A stretch of DNA of 64,000 nt from an uncultured Elusimicrobium sp. GTDB lineage: Bacteria; Elusimicrobiota; Elusimicrobia; Elusimicrobiales; Elusimicrobiaceae. Position numbers and translations under genes: made by a program. Positions 16,573 through 25,743 of this stretch are shown one piece after another. The stretch is taken from NCBI GenBank assembly GCA_947305555.1, contig CAMZDW010000001.1, positions 1 through 64,000 of the forward strand. The letters run 5' to 3'. Below the pieces are notes generated by a model. That model had not been told where the DNA came from. It was given only the letters and a program-made list of their open reading frames with translations, and searched no databases. Each line of letters begins with the position of its first letter. Positions within the stretch are counted from its first letter, which is position 1.

Positions 16573-18708
16573 TTAAAAACTTTGTGGTTCAGTACCGGAA
16601 ATAAAGGCTTCCAAAAATTTGTTTTTATCGGTAGGCATGGCTAGTTTACCGGTGTTGGGGTTAATGTAAGCAAAAGAAATCCCTTCCGGTACGGCGAAGT
16701 CATCATTGGGTTCGTTTTGAAGGATTTGTTCCATGATTTCTGTCCACCAACGAGCGGTCGTGCTTCCGGTAAAGCGCGCTCCGTTTTCATGGGAAGTATC
16801 ATCGTCGTACCCCATCCATGCGGCGGCCGCGGTATAAGGAGTCATGCCGACAAACCACATATCCCGGTGGCTTTGGGTAGTCCCTGTTTTCCCGGCGATA
16901 TTGCGCCCCAAGCGGTTGACATACGCGCCACTTCCACGTTGAGTAACACCTTTCATCATATTAATCAGTAAATATGAATTTTGGGGAGTAAATTGGGCTG
17001 TTTCAATGGGGATATGTTGTTCCAAAACGCGCCCGTTGGCATCTTCTACCCGTTCAATGTAATAATTATCGGTATGGATACCTCCGTTAGCAAACGTAGT
17101 GAGTGCGGCGAGGTGTTCATCCAACTCTACCACGCTGACGCCCAGCGCTAAAGCCGGTACGCGCGGTAGGTTAGCCGTTATACCGGCCCGGCGTGCCACA
17201 CGAATAACAGCGGCCGGCCCTACGGCGTCAATTAAATTAACGGCTACTAAATTTTTAGATTTTTCCAGCGCGCGGCGCAGCGTAATCCAGCCATCACTTT
17301 TTCCGCCGTAATTTTGAGGGACCCATACATTAAAATCTTTACTGGAAACGAACGTTTGTTTAGCTAGGTCCAAGGAATATAAGTCAGCATTTTCATCAAA
17401 AGCATGCCAGTTTTTCCCGTCGTAATAGAACATGGTGGGGAGGTCTTTTACTAAGGTAGCCGGGGTGTAGCCTTTTTCCAAGGCGGCCATCCATACGTAC
17501 GGTTTAAAAGAAGATCCCGGTTGCCGTTTGGCTTGGGTAGCCCGGTTGAATTTACTTTCATCAAATCCGCGTCCTCCCACCAGCACGCGCACCGCGCCTG
17601 TCTTGACATCGCGAACCATAAAGGCCCCTTGCAAACGTGGATACTCTGTTTTGGGCTCGGCAGGAGCATCTTCATCTTCGTTTGGATTGGGTGCATCTGC
17701 TTCGGCATCATTGGGATCAATTTCAATGCCCAGTCCCTTGGCTACTTGTTCATCATATTCCTGCAGTTTTTGGTTCATGATTTTTTCGGCCAAGGCTTGT
17801 TGTTCTATATCGATAGTAGTGTAAATGTTGAGTCCCGCTTTCCACAAGACATCCAGCCCGTATTTAGGTTCCAAAACGCGGCGGATATATTCAATAAAGT
17901 ATTGGCCCGGTTTTGTTTCGGTGGGAGCCGGCGGCCTGACGGGCAGAGGCTCCTCTTTGGCTTTTTGAAGTTCTTCGGTTGAAATATAGTTCTGTTCGTG
18001 CATTACGTCCAATACTAAGTTGCGGCGTTGGCGAGAAATGTCCGGATTGGCAAAGGGATTATACCGTGCCGGTGCTGGAATTAGGCCTACGAGTAATGCG
18101 GCCTCTCCCGTTGTAATTTCTTCCAAATCTTTATCAAAATATTTTTTTGCCGCTGCTTTCACACCGTAAGCGCCACTTCCTAAGTAAATTTCATTTAGAT
18201 AAAGCTGTAAAATCTCCGGCTTGCTGAAACGGTGCTCTATTTGAATAGCTAAAATAATTTCGCGGATTTTGCGGATAAACTTTTTCTCTTGAGTTAAAAA
18301 CACCCCGCGCGAAAGTTGTTGGGTTAGTGTAGAAGCTCCCTGCTTGGCGCGTCCGGTAGCTAAATCGTACAGGAGTGCACGCCCAATCCCGCGCAGAGAA
18401 AATCCAGCGTGTTTAAAGAAGTCACGATCTTCCATAGCTACTACGGCATTTTGCAAATCCACCGGTATATTTTCCAAAGGAACCATGGTTCGTTTTTCAA
18501 TAGAAAATTCATGAATAACATTGTGGTTGCGATCATACACTTTGGTGGTGAGAGAGGGGGTATATTCTTCCATTTCATAAACGGGGGGAAGCCCGGAAAA
18601 AATGTAGCGCATAAACACGGCAACGGCTAAAATAACAACAACCATCCCCGCCAATACCATGAATAGGATTGGTTTAGAGAAGAAAAAGTGTTTTAATTTA
18701 CGACCCAT
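16573..18708 (-). CDS. Class A penicillin-binding protein (PBP1A-type transglycosylase/transpeptidase)
   Basis: 711 residues from the ATG at 18708: a single N-terminal membrane helix (~15-40), GT51 glycosyltransferase with 'AVVAMEDRDFFKHAGFSLRGI' and 'GASTLTQQLSR', an extra acidic insertion ('DPNDAEADAPNPNEDEDAPAEP') between domains, and a transpeptidase with catalytic 'PGSSFKPY' (SxxK), 'SKN' and 'AGKTGTT' (KTG). It polymerises and cross-links peptidoglycan. The ORF-track start adds 54 residues that include a second hydrophobic block. The extended -10 TGATATAAT lies 13 bp before the ATG at 18708 and inside that extension, so the shorter leaderless start is preferred. Confidence 0.93.
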   Translation of the reverse strand: MGRKLKHFFFSKPILFMVLAGMVVVILAVAVFMRYIFSGLPPVYEMEEYTPSLTTKVYDRNHNVIHEFSIEKRTMVPLENIPVDLQNAVVAMEDRDFFKHAGFSLRGIGRALLYDLATGRAKQGASTLTQQLSRGVFLTQEKKFIRKIREIILAIQIEHRFSKPEILQLYLNEIYLGSGAYGVKAAAKKYFDKDLEEITTGEAALLVGLIPAPARYNPFANPDISRQRRNLVLDVMHEQNYISTEELQKAKEEPLPVRPPAPTETKPGQYFIEYIRRVLEPKYGLDVLWKAGLNIYTTIDIEQQALAEKIMNQKLQEYDEQVAKGLGIEIDPNDAEADAPNPNEDEDAPAEPKTEYPRLQGAFMVRDVKTGAVRVLVGGRGFDESKFNRATQAKRQPGSSFKPYVWMAALEKGYTPATLVKDLPTMFYYDGKNWHAFDENADLYSLDLAKQTFVSSKDFNVWVPQNYGGKSDGWITLRRALEKSKNLVAVNLIDAVGPAAVIRVARRAGITANLPRVPALALGVSVVELDEHLAALTTFANGGIHTDNYYIERVEDANGRVLEQHIPIETAQFTPQNSYLLINMMKGVTQRGSGAYVNRLGRNIAGKTGTTQSHRDMWFVGMTPYTAAAAWMGYDDDTSHENGARFTGSTTARWWTEIMEQILQNEPNDDFAVPEGISFAYINPNTGKLAMPTDKNKFLEAFISGTEPQSF

Positions 18709-18715
18709 ATACTTC

Positions 18716-18724
18716 ATTATATCA
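18716..18724 (-). promoter_or_regulatory. Extended -10 (TGATATAAT) of the PBP1A gene, leaderless
   Basis: On the minus strand TGATATAAT spans 18724-18716, with 7 bp between the hexamer and the ATG at 18708. This predicts +1 at the start codon. An alternative ATG at 18717 overlaps the -10 itself and so cannot be used from this promoter. Confidence 0.7.
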
Positions 18725-18826
18725 AAAATAACTGATAGAAACTTGGGGAGGATTTCTAAACCTTTTGGGTAGTAAAAGTAATGCAAACTATAGTACAATA
18801 ATAGTAGAGAATAATGGAAGATGCTT

Positions 18827-19897
18827 ATGAAAAAAAGAACGGTTTCATCTCGTACGATAGCTGCTGCCAAACGAGCAGTTCAAGCCGCTAAACAGGACTT
18901 TCACGGATACGATTTTATTTTGTTGGTGGATAGCAAAACCTATAAGGCCGAAGCATTGGGAGGTAGGGATGCATCCGCTCATATTACTATGTATGAGAAG
19001 GGAATCATCCATCGACAAGCCTTAAAAGAAGCGTTGAAAAACGGGATCTATCACTACGAATGGAGCGAAGATGTTTCCGGCCAAACAACCTGGTTTCAAA
19101 CGACGTGTGTGGTGCTTTCTCAATCGGTTGGCCGGGCAAATAAGGTGCTTTCTCTCTCTCGCAATATTTCACGCTGGGGAAGGCAGTATACCGTTTCCCG
19201 ATCCATTCGAGAATGGGCCGAACCGAAAACATTTTCCCAAATCTTGCTGGCTACCCGTGAAGCGGAAAAAAGAGAGATTTCCAAAGCCTTGCATGATGAA
19301 GTGGGTTCTTCCTCTGTTATTTTAACAGCGTTACTGAGTCTGGTCAAATTGGACGTTCAGAAAGGGGCCACCAAACGCGCCCTGCGAGATATTGAACAAC
19401 TGGACCAACAGATTAAGGAAGGCATTGAACGGTTGCGCAACATTATCATTTCGTTGCGTCCGCCTATGCTGGATAATCCGGGAGGACTGTGTGGGGCCAT
19501 CCGCGACCTTTTGGAAAATGTGAGTGCTCTAAATCATTTACCCTATCAGTTTAATTGTAAAACCGGGGATGATGAAATGGGGCTAACCGAAAATGTACGG
19601 ATTTTATTATATAGAATCGTTCAGGAAGCTGTAACGAATATCGTTAAACATGCCCGAGCCAAGCATATAGACGTTTCACTTAAACAAATGGGCTCCAAAG
19701 TATGCTTGCAAGTGAAGGATGATGGGGTCGGCTTTGATACTACTCAGTTTGTTTCCATTCAGCATATCGGGTTACTGGCCATGAAGGATAGTGTGGAAAT
19801 GATGGGGGGAACGATTACAATCAAAAGTGCCTTGGGCAAGGGAACGCGGATTGAGGTAACTTGTCCAAGCGTAGTATATGGGGGAAAAAATAAATGA
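18827..19897 (+). CDS. Sensor histidine kinase, NarL/HisKA_3 type
   Basis: 356 residues, no transmembrane segment, so a cytoplasmic sensor. The N-terminal ~25-130 region is PAS-like ('YDFILLVDSKTYKAEALGG', 'GIYHYEWSEDVSGQTTWFQTTCVVL'). The HisKA_3 dimerisation helix contains the phospho-acceptor His in 'EISKALHDEVGSSSVIL' (~residue 155). The HATPase_c domain has 'RIVQEAVTNIVKHA' (N box), 'LQVKDDGVGFD' (G1) and 'GLLAMKDSVEMMGGTI' (G2). It phosphorylates the response regulator that overlaps it by 4 bp. The ATG at 18827 is chosen over 18821 because GGAAG is 6 bp upstream of the former and abuts the latter. The signal is unknown. Confidence 0.9.
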   Translation: MKKRTVSSRTIAAAKRAVQAAKQDFHGYDFILLVDSKTYKAEALGGRDASAHITMYEKGIIHRQALKEALKNGIYHYEWSEDVSGQTTWFQTTCVVLSQSVGRANKVLSLSRNISRWGRQYTVSRSIREWAEPKTFSQILLATREAEKREISKALHDEVGSSSVILTALLSLVKLDVQKGATKRALRDIEQLDQQIKEGIERLRNIIISLRPPMLDNPGGLCGAIRDLLENVSALNHLPYQFNCKTGDDEMGLTENVRILLYRIVQEAVTNIVKHARAKHIDVSLKQMGSKVCLQVKDDGVGFDTTQFVSIQHIGLLAMKDSVEMMGGTITIKSALGKGTRIEVTCPSVVYGGKNK

Positions 19898-20538
19898 AAA
19901 AAATTGTATTGGCGGATGATCATGCTATTGTGCGTCAAGGAGTGCGTGCCGTACTTGAGAATTTGGGCAAAGATTTAAAAATCGTAGCCGAGCTTTCAAA
20001 CGGGAAAGAGTTGGTAGAATATGCTCGAACACACCAGGCGGATGTGTACGTGGTGGATATTTCTATGCCCGTACTGAACGGGATAGAGGCCGTGGAACGG
20101 ATGGTTAAACACGATCCGAAGGTGAAAGTAATTATTTTGAGTATGTATGATGACCGGATTTCGGTAGAGAAATCGTTGAAAGCCGGCGCGAAGGGATTTA
20201 TTGTCAAAGTATCCACTGCAGATGAAATTGTAGATGCGATAGAAGAAGTGTCTGCCGATCGTTTCTACTTATGCAATAAAGTGTCTAAATATATCGTGCA
20301 GGGTTTTTTGGGAAAAACGGGCAGTCGCCGTCGAGATGCTTCCGGGCTTACCCCAAAAGAAAAAGAAGTATTGCAGTTGATTGCGGAAGGATACAGCAGC
20401 AAACAAATTGCAAAAAATTTTAATTTGTCGTTAAACACAATCCATGTGCACCGCAACAATATCATGAAAAAACTGGGCATTCACAAACAAGCTGAATTGG
20501 TGCGCTATGCCATTAAAGAAGGCATTGCTCAGTTATAG
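19894..20538 (+). CDS. NarL/FixJ-family response regulator
   Basis: 214 residues. The receiver domain (1-120) has acidic 'ADDH' (residue ~8), phospho-acceptor Asp in 'DVYVVDISMPVLNG' (~55), and Lys in 'GAKGFIVK' (~105). A LuxR-type HTH follows at ~148-210 ('LTPKEKEVLQLIAEGYSSKQIAKNFNLSLNTIHVHRNNIMKKLG'). It is a DNA-binding partner of the preceding histidine kinase (ATGA-type 4-bp overlap; GGGGG RBS). Target genes cannot be read from this window. The RsmD-like gene follows 8 bp downstream in the same operon. Confidence 0.93.
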   Translation: MKKIVLADDHAIVRQGVRAVLENLGKDLKIVAELSNGKELVEYARTHQADVYVVDISMPVLNGIEAVERMVKHDPKVKVIILSMYDDRISVEKSLKAGAKGFIVKVSTADEIVDAIEEVSADRFYLCNKVSKYIVQGFLGKTGSRRRDASGLTPKEKEVLQLIAEGYSSKQIAKNFNLSLNTIHVHRNNIMKKLGIHKQAELVRYAIKEGIAQL

Positions 20539-20546
20539 GAAAACTT

Positions 20547-21143
20547 ATGCGAATTATTGCAGGAACGGCTCGAGGCCGGAAAATTTTTTCTGTTTCTAAA
20601 AATTTACCGGTAAAACCAATTTCGGATCGGATTAAACAGTCTGTTTTTGATATCATTCGCCCTCGTATTACGGGGGCCTATATGCTGGATTTATTTGCCG
20701 GAACGGGGAATGTATCATTAGAAGCGCTTTCCCGGGGGGCCGCTAAAACGGTAATGGTGGACCGCGAGCCGGCTTGTATTAAAAACATACACCGCAACCT
20801 GACGCACTTGGGTTTTGAAGAACGTGCTAAAGTTTTGCGCGGGGATGTACTTAAGCCGCTGGATTGGTTACTTGCCTACAGCAATAATGAAGGGTATGAT
20901 ATTATTTTCATGGGGCCGCCGTATCGCGATATCAACAATAAGATGTTGTCTTTTTCTGAACCGGCCTTGAAAAATGTGGCAGAGGCCGGATTGTTGGCCC
21001 CGAATGGCATCATTATTTTGCAAACGCATAAAACCGAAGAATTTGCAGTTCCTTCTACGTTAGAAATTTACCGCGTAGAAAAATATGGTGACACGTTGGT
21101 TCACTTTCTGCGAGCCGCGCGGCCAGGAAAAGAAAATGTATAG
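20547..21143 (+). CDS. rsmD: RsmD-family 16S rRNA (guanine966-N2)-methyltransferase-like protein
   Basis: 198 residues, typical RsmD length. 'MRIIAGTARGRKIFSV' and 'RPISDRIKQSVFDII'-like region (seen as 'VKPISDRIKQSVFDIIRPRI') are the RsmD N-terminal signature. SAM-binding motif I is 'MLDLFAGTGNVSLEALSRGA', and 'VMVDREPACIKNIHRNL' follows. The catalytic motif IV, normally (D/N)PPY, reads G-P-P-Y here ('IIFMGPPYRD'). In the family this residue helps hold the target guanine amino group, so activity may be altered. Last 8 bp overlap the next gene. It sits behind the two-component pair with an AGGAAAACTT RBS. Confidence 0.82.
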   Translation: MRIIAGTARGRKIFSVSKNLPVKPISDRIKQSVFDIIRPRITGAYMLDLFAGTGNVSLEALSRGAAKTVMVDREPACIKNIHRNLTHLGFEERAKVLRGDVLKPLDWLLAYSNNEGYDIIFMGPPYRDINNKMLSFSEPALKNVAEAGLLAPNGIIILQTHKTEEFAVPSTLEIYRVEKYGDTLVHFLRAARPGKENV

Positions 21144-21858
21144 TGATGTATACGAATTAAATTTTTCAAAAATTAAAACTTACCGGGAATGTCCGCTCCA
21201 ATATTATCTCAAGTATGTCTTGGGGAAAAGGGAAGGATTGGTGCCGGCTTCTTCGCTGGGTGTATCCATTCACCGCACCTTGGAAGAATACCACCGCAAT
21301 AGTAATGACCCTTCGGAAATTTTAGCCTATTATGATGACTGTTGGTTAGGGGCCGGATACGCCAGTGCCGGTGAGCAAATGGAATGGTACTTAAAAGGGA
21401 AAAAAATGCTGGAAGTATACGCCGAGCGTGAGTACGAACGCAAAACCACGGTGGACAGCACTGAGCGTGAATTTATTTTTGAAGAAAAGCCATGGACCTT
21501 TCGCGGGAAGATTGATCGTATCGATAAACACCCGGACGGCAGTTGGGAAGTGATTGATTATAAAACGGGGACGGACGTGGATCTGGAAATGAAAGTGACG
21601 GATTCACTCCAATTGGGAATTTATGCAGTCGGTGCACGTAAGGCATGGAATTTACAAAGAGGAAAAGCCACTTTTTATTATGTTGCATTTGATAAAACCG
21701 TCAGTGCGCCGTTTGAAGCTTTTGATGAACGGAAAATTTTAGATACTTTTATTGAAGTAGGGAAAAAAATAGAAGTAAACGATTTCGAACCGAATTTGGC
21801 GCAATGTGAGCATTGTCCTTTCAACACGCGTTGTGACAAAACAGCCCCAAAACTATAG
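21136..21858 (+). CDS. PD-(D/E)XK nuclease-family protein with Fe-S-type cysteines (RecB/Cas4-like)
   Basis: 240 residues from the ATG at 21136, which overlaps the rsmD stop; the track start 17 codons upstream lies inside rsmD. The N-terminus 'NFSKIKTYRECPLQYYLKYVLGKREG' resembles AddB/Cas4/RecB nucleases, with the first cluster Cys in 'REC'. Nuclease motifs are 'RGKIDRIDKHPDGSWEVIDYKTG' (D and D-Y-K), followed by 'LQLGIYAVG'. The C-terminus has C-x2-C-x5-C ('CEHCPFNTRC'), completing a probable 4-Cys [4Fe-4S] site. It is likely a stand-alone exonuclease acting on DNA ends. No cas genes are nearby, so it is not a CRISPR Cas4. The stop is 6 bp from the convergent undecaprenyl pyrophosphatase stop. 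Confidence 0.82.
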   Translation: MYSDVYELNFSKIKTYRECPLQYYLKYVLGKREGLVPASSLGVSIHRTLEEYHRNSNDPSEILAYYDDCWLGAGYASAGEQMEWYLKGKKMLEVYAEREYERKTTVDSTEREFIFEEKPWTFRGKIDRIDKHPDGSWEVIDYKTGTDVDLEMKVTDSLQLGIYAVGARKAWNLQRGKATFYYVAFDKTVSAPFEAFDERKILDTFIEVGKKIEVNDFEPNLAQCEHCPFNTRCDKTAPKL

Positions 21859-21864
21859 GAAGGA

Positions 21865-22656
21865 TTACTTCCAAAAGTAAAACCCGATAACGAGAAGCCC
21901 CAGCAGTAGGCGATAGTAAACAAACACGTCAAAGCGGTGCGTTTTGATAAAGCGCATCAGCCCGCCGATGACGAAAATTGCCGCTACAAAAGCGGTTAAA
22001 AAACCCCACAACAGCGGTGCATTAAAATCAGCCAGTGATAGCTTCCCGGCCTCGAGCACGGCCGCTCCGGCGATAATCGGCGCCGAAAGGAGAAACGAAA
22101 TGCGCGCACTGACACTGCGTGAAAGCCCCAAGAATAGCGCGGCCGTAATTGTGATGCCGCTGCGCGATACGCCGGGCATAATCGCCAGTGCTTGCGCACA
22201 GCCGATTAAAAATACCGTTAAAAACGGGACATCAAAAATTTCGGCGTTGGTCGATTTTTTGTCGGCCCAGCGGTCGGCCACCCATAAAATACAAGCAAAA
22301 ATCATTAAGCACGCGGCAATCATCAGTGGACTGCGAAACGTGTGTTCCGCCCAATCATTGAATAAAAATCCAGCGATAGCTGCCGGTAAGGTGGCGGCGG
22401 CTAAATACCAAAGCATTTTTCCTTCGCGGCTTTTGGGGGCGGTAAGACCGTTTTTAAGTAGGATCCACCAATCTTTCCAAAAGTAGAGTAGCACAGCCAG
22501 TAACGTGGCTGCGTGTAACATAACATCAAAAGCCAACCCTTGATATTGCTGCCCGCGCAAGTAGGGAAGCAACACCAAGTGTGCCGAGCTGGAAATGGGT
22601 AAAAATTCACCCAAGGCTTGTAATAACCCTAATAAAACAGCGTCAAAAATAGTCAT
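21865..22656 (-). CDS. uppP: Undecaprenyl-diphosphatase (bacitracin-resistance type)
   Basis: 263-residue inner-membrane protein with about eight helices. The family motif (E/Q)-rich 'LGLLQALGEFLPISSSAHL' is at the N-terminus, and 'MPGVSRSGITITAALFLGLSR' is the second signature with catalytic Ser/Arg. It recycles undecaprenyl pyrophosphate to the lipid carrier for peptidoglycan synthesis, and its loss sensitises cells to bacitracin. The ORF track begins at a TTG seven codons upstream. I prefer the ATG at 22656 because the encoded 'MTIFDAVLLG' matches the usual UppP N-terminus, although its RBS is weak. Confidence 0.92.
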   Translation of the reverse strand: MTIFDAVLLGLLQALGEFLPISSSAHLVLLPYLRGQQYQGLAFDVMLHAATLLAVLLYFWKDWWILLKNGLTAPKSREGKMLWYLAAATLPAAIAGFLFNDWAEHTFRSPLMIAACLMIFACILWVADRWADKKSTNAEIFDVPFLTVFLIGCAQALAIMPGVSRSGITITAALFLGLSRSVSARISFLLSAPIIAGAAVLEAGKLSLADFNAPLLWGFLTAFVAAIFVIGGLMRFIKTHRFDVFVYYRLLLGLLVIGFYFWK

Positions 22657-22713
22657 CTTCTTTGAAACCAGGTCCAAAAATGTAATAATAAGATAAGTCT
22701 ATTTTACTATTTT

Positions 22714-25700
22714 ATGGGCTGGGATATGGAACTTTTTTACGCACATTATCCTTCTTTAGAGAAATCATTTCTGAACTATGTAGCTGCGGAACGTAAGAAT
22801 CCGTTAGAGCCGTGGCTAGTGGTGTGCGCATCCTCTTTTCTAGCTCAGCGGTTGGCTGCCTGTTTAGCAAGAGAAAATGGAGTTGTTGCCAATATTCATT
22901 TCATAACGGGATCCACGCTTTTGTATCGGCTAGATAGTGAAGCGGGTCCCGAAAAACCTCCTTTTCCACAAGATCATTTGCGAGATTTTTTACTGAAAGA
23001 AATCTTAAAGGAGCCCGGTTTGGACCGTTATGCTTCCACGCGCGGTTTTGTGCAAGCATTGAAAAATTCATTACGGGATTTGGCAGATTCGCTGGCAGAT
23101 CCGGCCGTGTTAGAGGAACATTTGCAAACCACGTCAGACTCTTTTTTGGAACAAGATTACGAGCGGTTACGTTGGTTATTAAACGTATATCGCCGTTACA
23201 CGGAACGGGAAGCACAGGTGCCGGGGTATCGCCCTTATCAGGCTTTATTTGAACGCGCTTTGGCTCAAATCAAAAAATCTATTTATTTGAAAACTTTTAA
23301 GCGTTTGATTTGGTATGGATTTTATGATATGCCAGGCCGTCAGTTGGAAGTAGTTAATGAGTTAAAAACATATTATCCTTTGACGGTTTTCGCGCCATAT
23401 GCTTCGTATCCGGGGTACCGGTTTGCAAAGAAATTTTTTGAAACTAATTGGTTGGGAGCTACTTCCCAGGTGACGGATGTGGAACAATCGTTACCGCTTG
23501 TTTTGACTTCTGCTCAAAACTATCTATTTGCTTCGCAAGGCAGCGTGCCTACACAGGGAATAAAAATTGTATCCGCGGCAGATCCGGCCGGGGAAGTGTT
23601 TTTTGTTGCTAAAGAAATTTTGAGGCTTGTGGAGCAAGAAGGGTTTCAGTTTGAAGATATTGCTGTTCTCACACGTACGCTTTCTTCTTATCAAGAAGAA
23701 GTTCGGCATACGTTTGCCCAAAATTATATTCCGCTAAACGCCTCTTTTAGCTATCCGATTTCTAAATTCCCGCTGGGGATTTTTTGCTTGAATTTATTTT
23801 CTTTAGTTGCCAATGGCTTTGACCGGGAAACTATTTTAGCTATTTTAGCTTCCCCTTATTTTAAAAATCCGCGCAAATTTACTTGGCGTGCATTGGCGGC
23901 CCGCTCTTTAGCGAAGCGAGATCTAAATCAGTGGCGTGATTTATTGCCGCATACGGTTGGATTTGATCCAGCCCTTTTAGATTGGATGGAACGCTGTCAG
24001 GCACAGTTAGCGGATTTAGAGCGTCCTCAGCGTTGGGAAACTGCCGCTGCAAAAGCGTTTTCTTTTTTGAAAGAGAATGTAGATCAAACCGTGCTCAGTG
24101 GGAAAGAAATAGAAATTTTTGAAGCTGTTTGCGAACAAATTTCTTCATTAGCAACGTATGGGACGCTTCGTGCAGAAAGCCGTTTAGGGGAGTTCGTTCG
24201 TGAACTGCTGGACGCACTTAATGCAATTTGTTTTAACGAAGTAGAAGCGGTCAAGAAAGGCGTTACTTTTACCGATGTGTTACGAGGGCGCGGACTTCAA
24301 TTTAAGGTTGTATTTTTAGTAGGACTTAATGAGAAAAATTTCCCCTTGTTATACGCGGAAGACCCTATTTTACGGGACCGTTACCGCTACGTGCTGCGGG
24401 ATGTGTTGGGGTATTGGATTAATCAACAGGTAGAACGCGCGGATGAAGAACGGCTCCTTTTCTTTACGGCAGTTACAAGCGCGCAGCAACGCCTTTATCT
24501 GTCTTATGCACACACGGCTCCTGATGGAAAAGAGAGTGTGCCCTCGGTATATTTGGCCGAGCTAGCCCGTGCCGCCCAACTGGATTGGAAAGCAACCGCC
24601 GGGGTAGAAATTAGCGGCCGGGTAAGCGAACGAATTTCTACCGTGAATACAGATTTTTTGACTCCAAAAGAAATTTCCTGTTCTTTGATTGCAGATCTTT
24701 CCCACGCATCTACACATTACCAGCAAGCAGGTTTATGGTCATCCGAAAAAGAGCGCGCTTTGCAAGCAGCCCAACAGTTTCGTTCCTTGGGAGATTTAAC
24801 TCCTCACGATGGGATTTTATCCAGTGGAAAGATGATTTTTTCACAAACGGATCAGGGCGCTGGATTTTCTCCTTCGGCTCTGCAGGAGTTGGCTTCTTGC
24901 CCCATGAAATATTTTTTCAATCGGGGGCTTCACTTGGAGGAAGTGGAAGAACCGTTAAGCCGGCGTGAACTTTCTGCAGATAGGCAAGGAACAGCCTATC
25001 ATGAAGTATTACAGAGTTTTTATCAAGCCTTGTTGCGTCAAGGAATAACCCATCAGTTATCGGATAGTGCGGTGGAGGTGCATATGGAGCGTGCCTTGGC
25101 AAAGCACTATACACAAGCCAGTGGTCAACGATTTGGGATTTATCCGTTGGTGTGGGAACTTATTTTAGAAGAAATGCGTACTCAGTTGACCGCTTTTGCC
25201 CAAGAGGACATCAAACAGTTGGGTGAATTTACGCCTACTTTTTTTGAACAAGCATTTTCGCAAGTAAGAGTGCCGGGAATCCCTTTTTCTTTGCAAGGGA
25301 TTATGGATAGGATAGATTTAAATGAAAAGGAAAAGACGTTTATTGTGGCTGATTATAAATCTTCCAAAAAAGGGGGAAATGATCTTGCACGTGTATTTTT
25401 TACCCATCTTATTTTTCAACCTTTTTTGTATGTATTAGCCGCTATGCAACTTCCTTTGTTGAAACAGTATAAGTCGGCCGGATCGTGTTTATTATCCATC
25501 CATAAGAAATATTGCCGGCGTGATTTATCGGCCCCTCAGTGGGAAGAACTTCGTCCGCAAGCTGAACGATTTTTAACTCTTCTAGCCGATTTGATAAAGA
25601 AAGGACAATTTTTCCTAAATCCTTCGGAGGCATGCCAATATTGTCCTTATGGAACTATTTGTCGTAAAGACAGTTTTGCCTGTTTGATGCGTGCGCGTAA

Positions 25701-25743
25701 AAGTGCGCCGAGTCGCCAGTTAGAGGAGGTGCGCCATGTATAA
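22714..25743 (+). CDS. addB: AddB/RecB-like PD-(D/E)XK nuclease-helicase subunit
   Basis: 1009 residues. The N-terminal part is an inactivated helicase-like scaffold ('WLVVCASSFLAQRLAACLARENG' where a Walker A would be; no GKT). A UvrD-C-like centre includes 'VVFLVGLNEKNFP'. The C-terminal nuclease (~700-1000) has 'LQELASCPMKYFFNRG', 'GIMDRIDLNEKEKTFIVADYKSS', then 'CQYCPYGTIC', which supplies the remaining Fe-S cysteines. With the downstream helicase it forms an AddAB-type complex that resects double-strand breaks for RecA. The next gene's ATG overlaps its end by 8 bp. The start is uncertain: ATG at 22714 or 22726, neither with a good RBS. Confidence 0.85.
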   Translation: MGWDMELFYAHYPSLEKSFLNYVAAERKNPLEPWLVVCASSFLAQRLAACLARENGVVANIHFITGSTLLYRLDSEAGPEKPPFPQDHLRDFLLKEILKEPGLDRYASTRGFVQALKNSLRDLADSLADPAVLEEHLQTTSDSFLEQDYERLRWLLNVYRRYTEREAQVPGYRPYQALFERALAQIKKSIYLKTFKRLIWYGFYDMPGRQLEVVNELKTYYPLTVFAPYASYPGYRFAKKFFETNWLGATSQVTDVEQSLPLVLTSAQNYLFASQGSVPTQGIKIVSAADPAGEVFFVAKEILRLVEQEGFQFEDIAVLTRTLSSYQEEVRHTFAQNYIPLNASFSYPISKFPLGIFCLNLFSLVANGFDRETILAILASPYFKNPRKFTWRALAARSLAKRDLNQWRDLLPHTVGFDPALLDWMERCQAQLADLERPQRWETAAAKAFSFLKENVDQTVLSGKEIEIFEAVCEQISSLATYGTLRAESRLGEFVRELLDALNAICFNEVEAVKKGVTFTDVLRGRGLQFKVVFLVGLNEKNFPLLYAEDPILRDRYRYVLRDVLGYWINQQVERADEERLLFFTAVTSAQQRLYLSYAHTAPDGKESVPSVYLAELARAAQLDWKATAGVEISGRVSERISTVNTDFLTPKEISCSLIADLSHASTHYQQAGLWSSEKERALQAAQQFRSLGDLTPHDGILSSGKMIFSQTDQGAGFSPSALQELASCPMKYFFNRGLHLEEVEEPLSRRELSADRQGTAYHEVLQSFYQALLRQGITHQLSDSAVEVHMERALAKHYTQASGQRFGIYPLVWELILEEMRTQLTAFAQEDIKQLGEFTPTFFEQAFSQVRVPGIPFSLQGIMDRIDLNEKEKTFIVADYKSSKKGGNDLARVFFTHLIFQPFLYVLAAMQLPLLKQYKSAGSCLLSIHKKYCRRDLSAPQWEELRPQAERFLTLLADLIKKGQFFLNPSEACQYCPYGTICRKDSFACLMRARKSAPSRQLEEVRHV

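Noticed and set aside
18441-18623. Numerous antisense and overlapping ORFs in the track (e.g. 4029-4499, 8996-9276, 18441-18623, 38875-39321)
   Set aside because: Each lies inside a well-supported gene on the other strand or frame, has no family similarity and no RBS; they are shadows of codon bias.
18709-18870. Long N-terminal extension of PBP1A in the ORF track
   Set aside because: The extension would cross the predicted -10 box and the divergent histidine-kinase start, and adds a second hydrophobic block not found in PBP1A proteins.
21136-21858. Cas4-like nuclease as evidence for a CRISPR system
   Set aside because: The Fe-S PD-(D/E)XK fold is shared by AddB and many stand-alone nucleases. 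No repeats, cas1 or cas2 occur in the window.
22678-22713. Leaderless start for uppP (TTG at 22677) or for addB (ATG at 22714)
   Set aside because: TATTAT is 13 bp from the uppP TTG, but the conserved UppP N-terminus favours the downstream ATG. For addB the candidate TACTAT/TATTTT boxes are at wrong distances.
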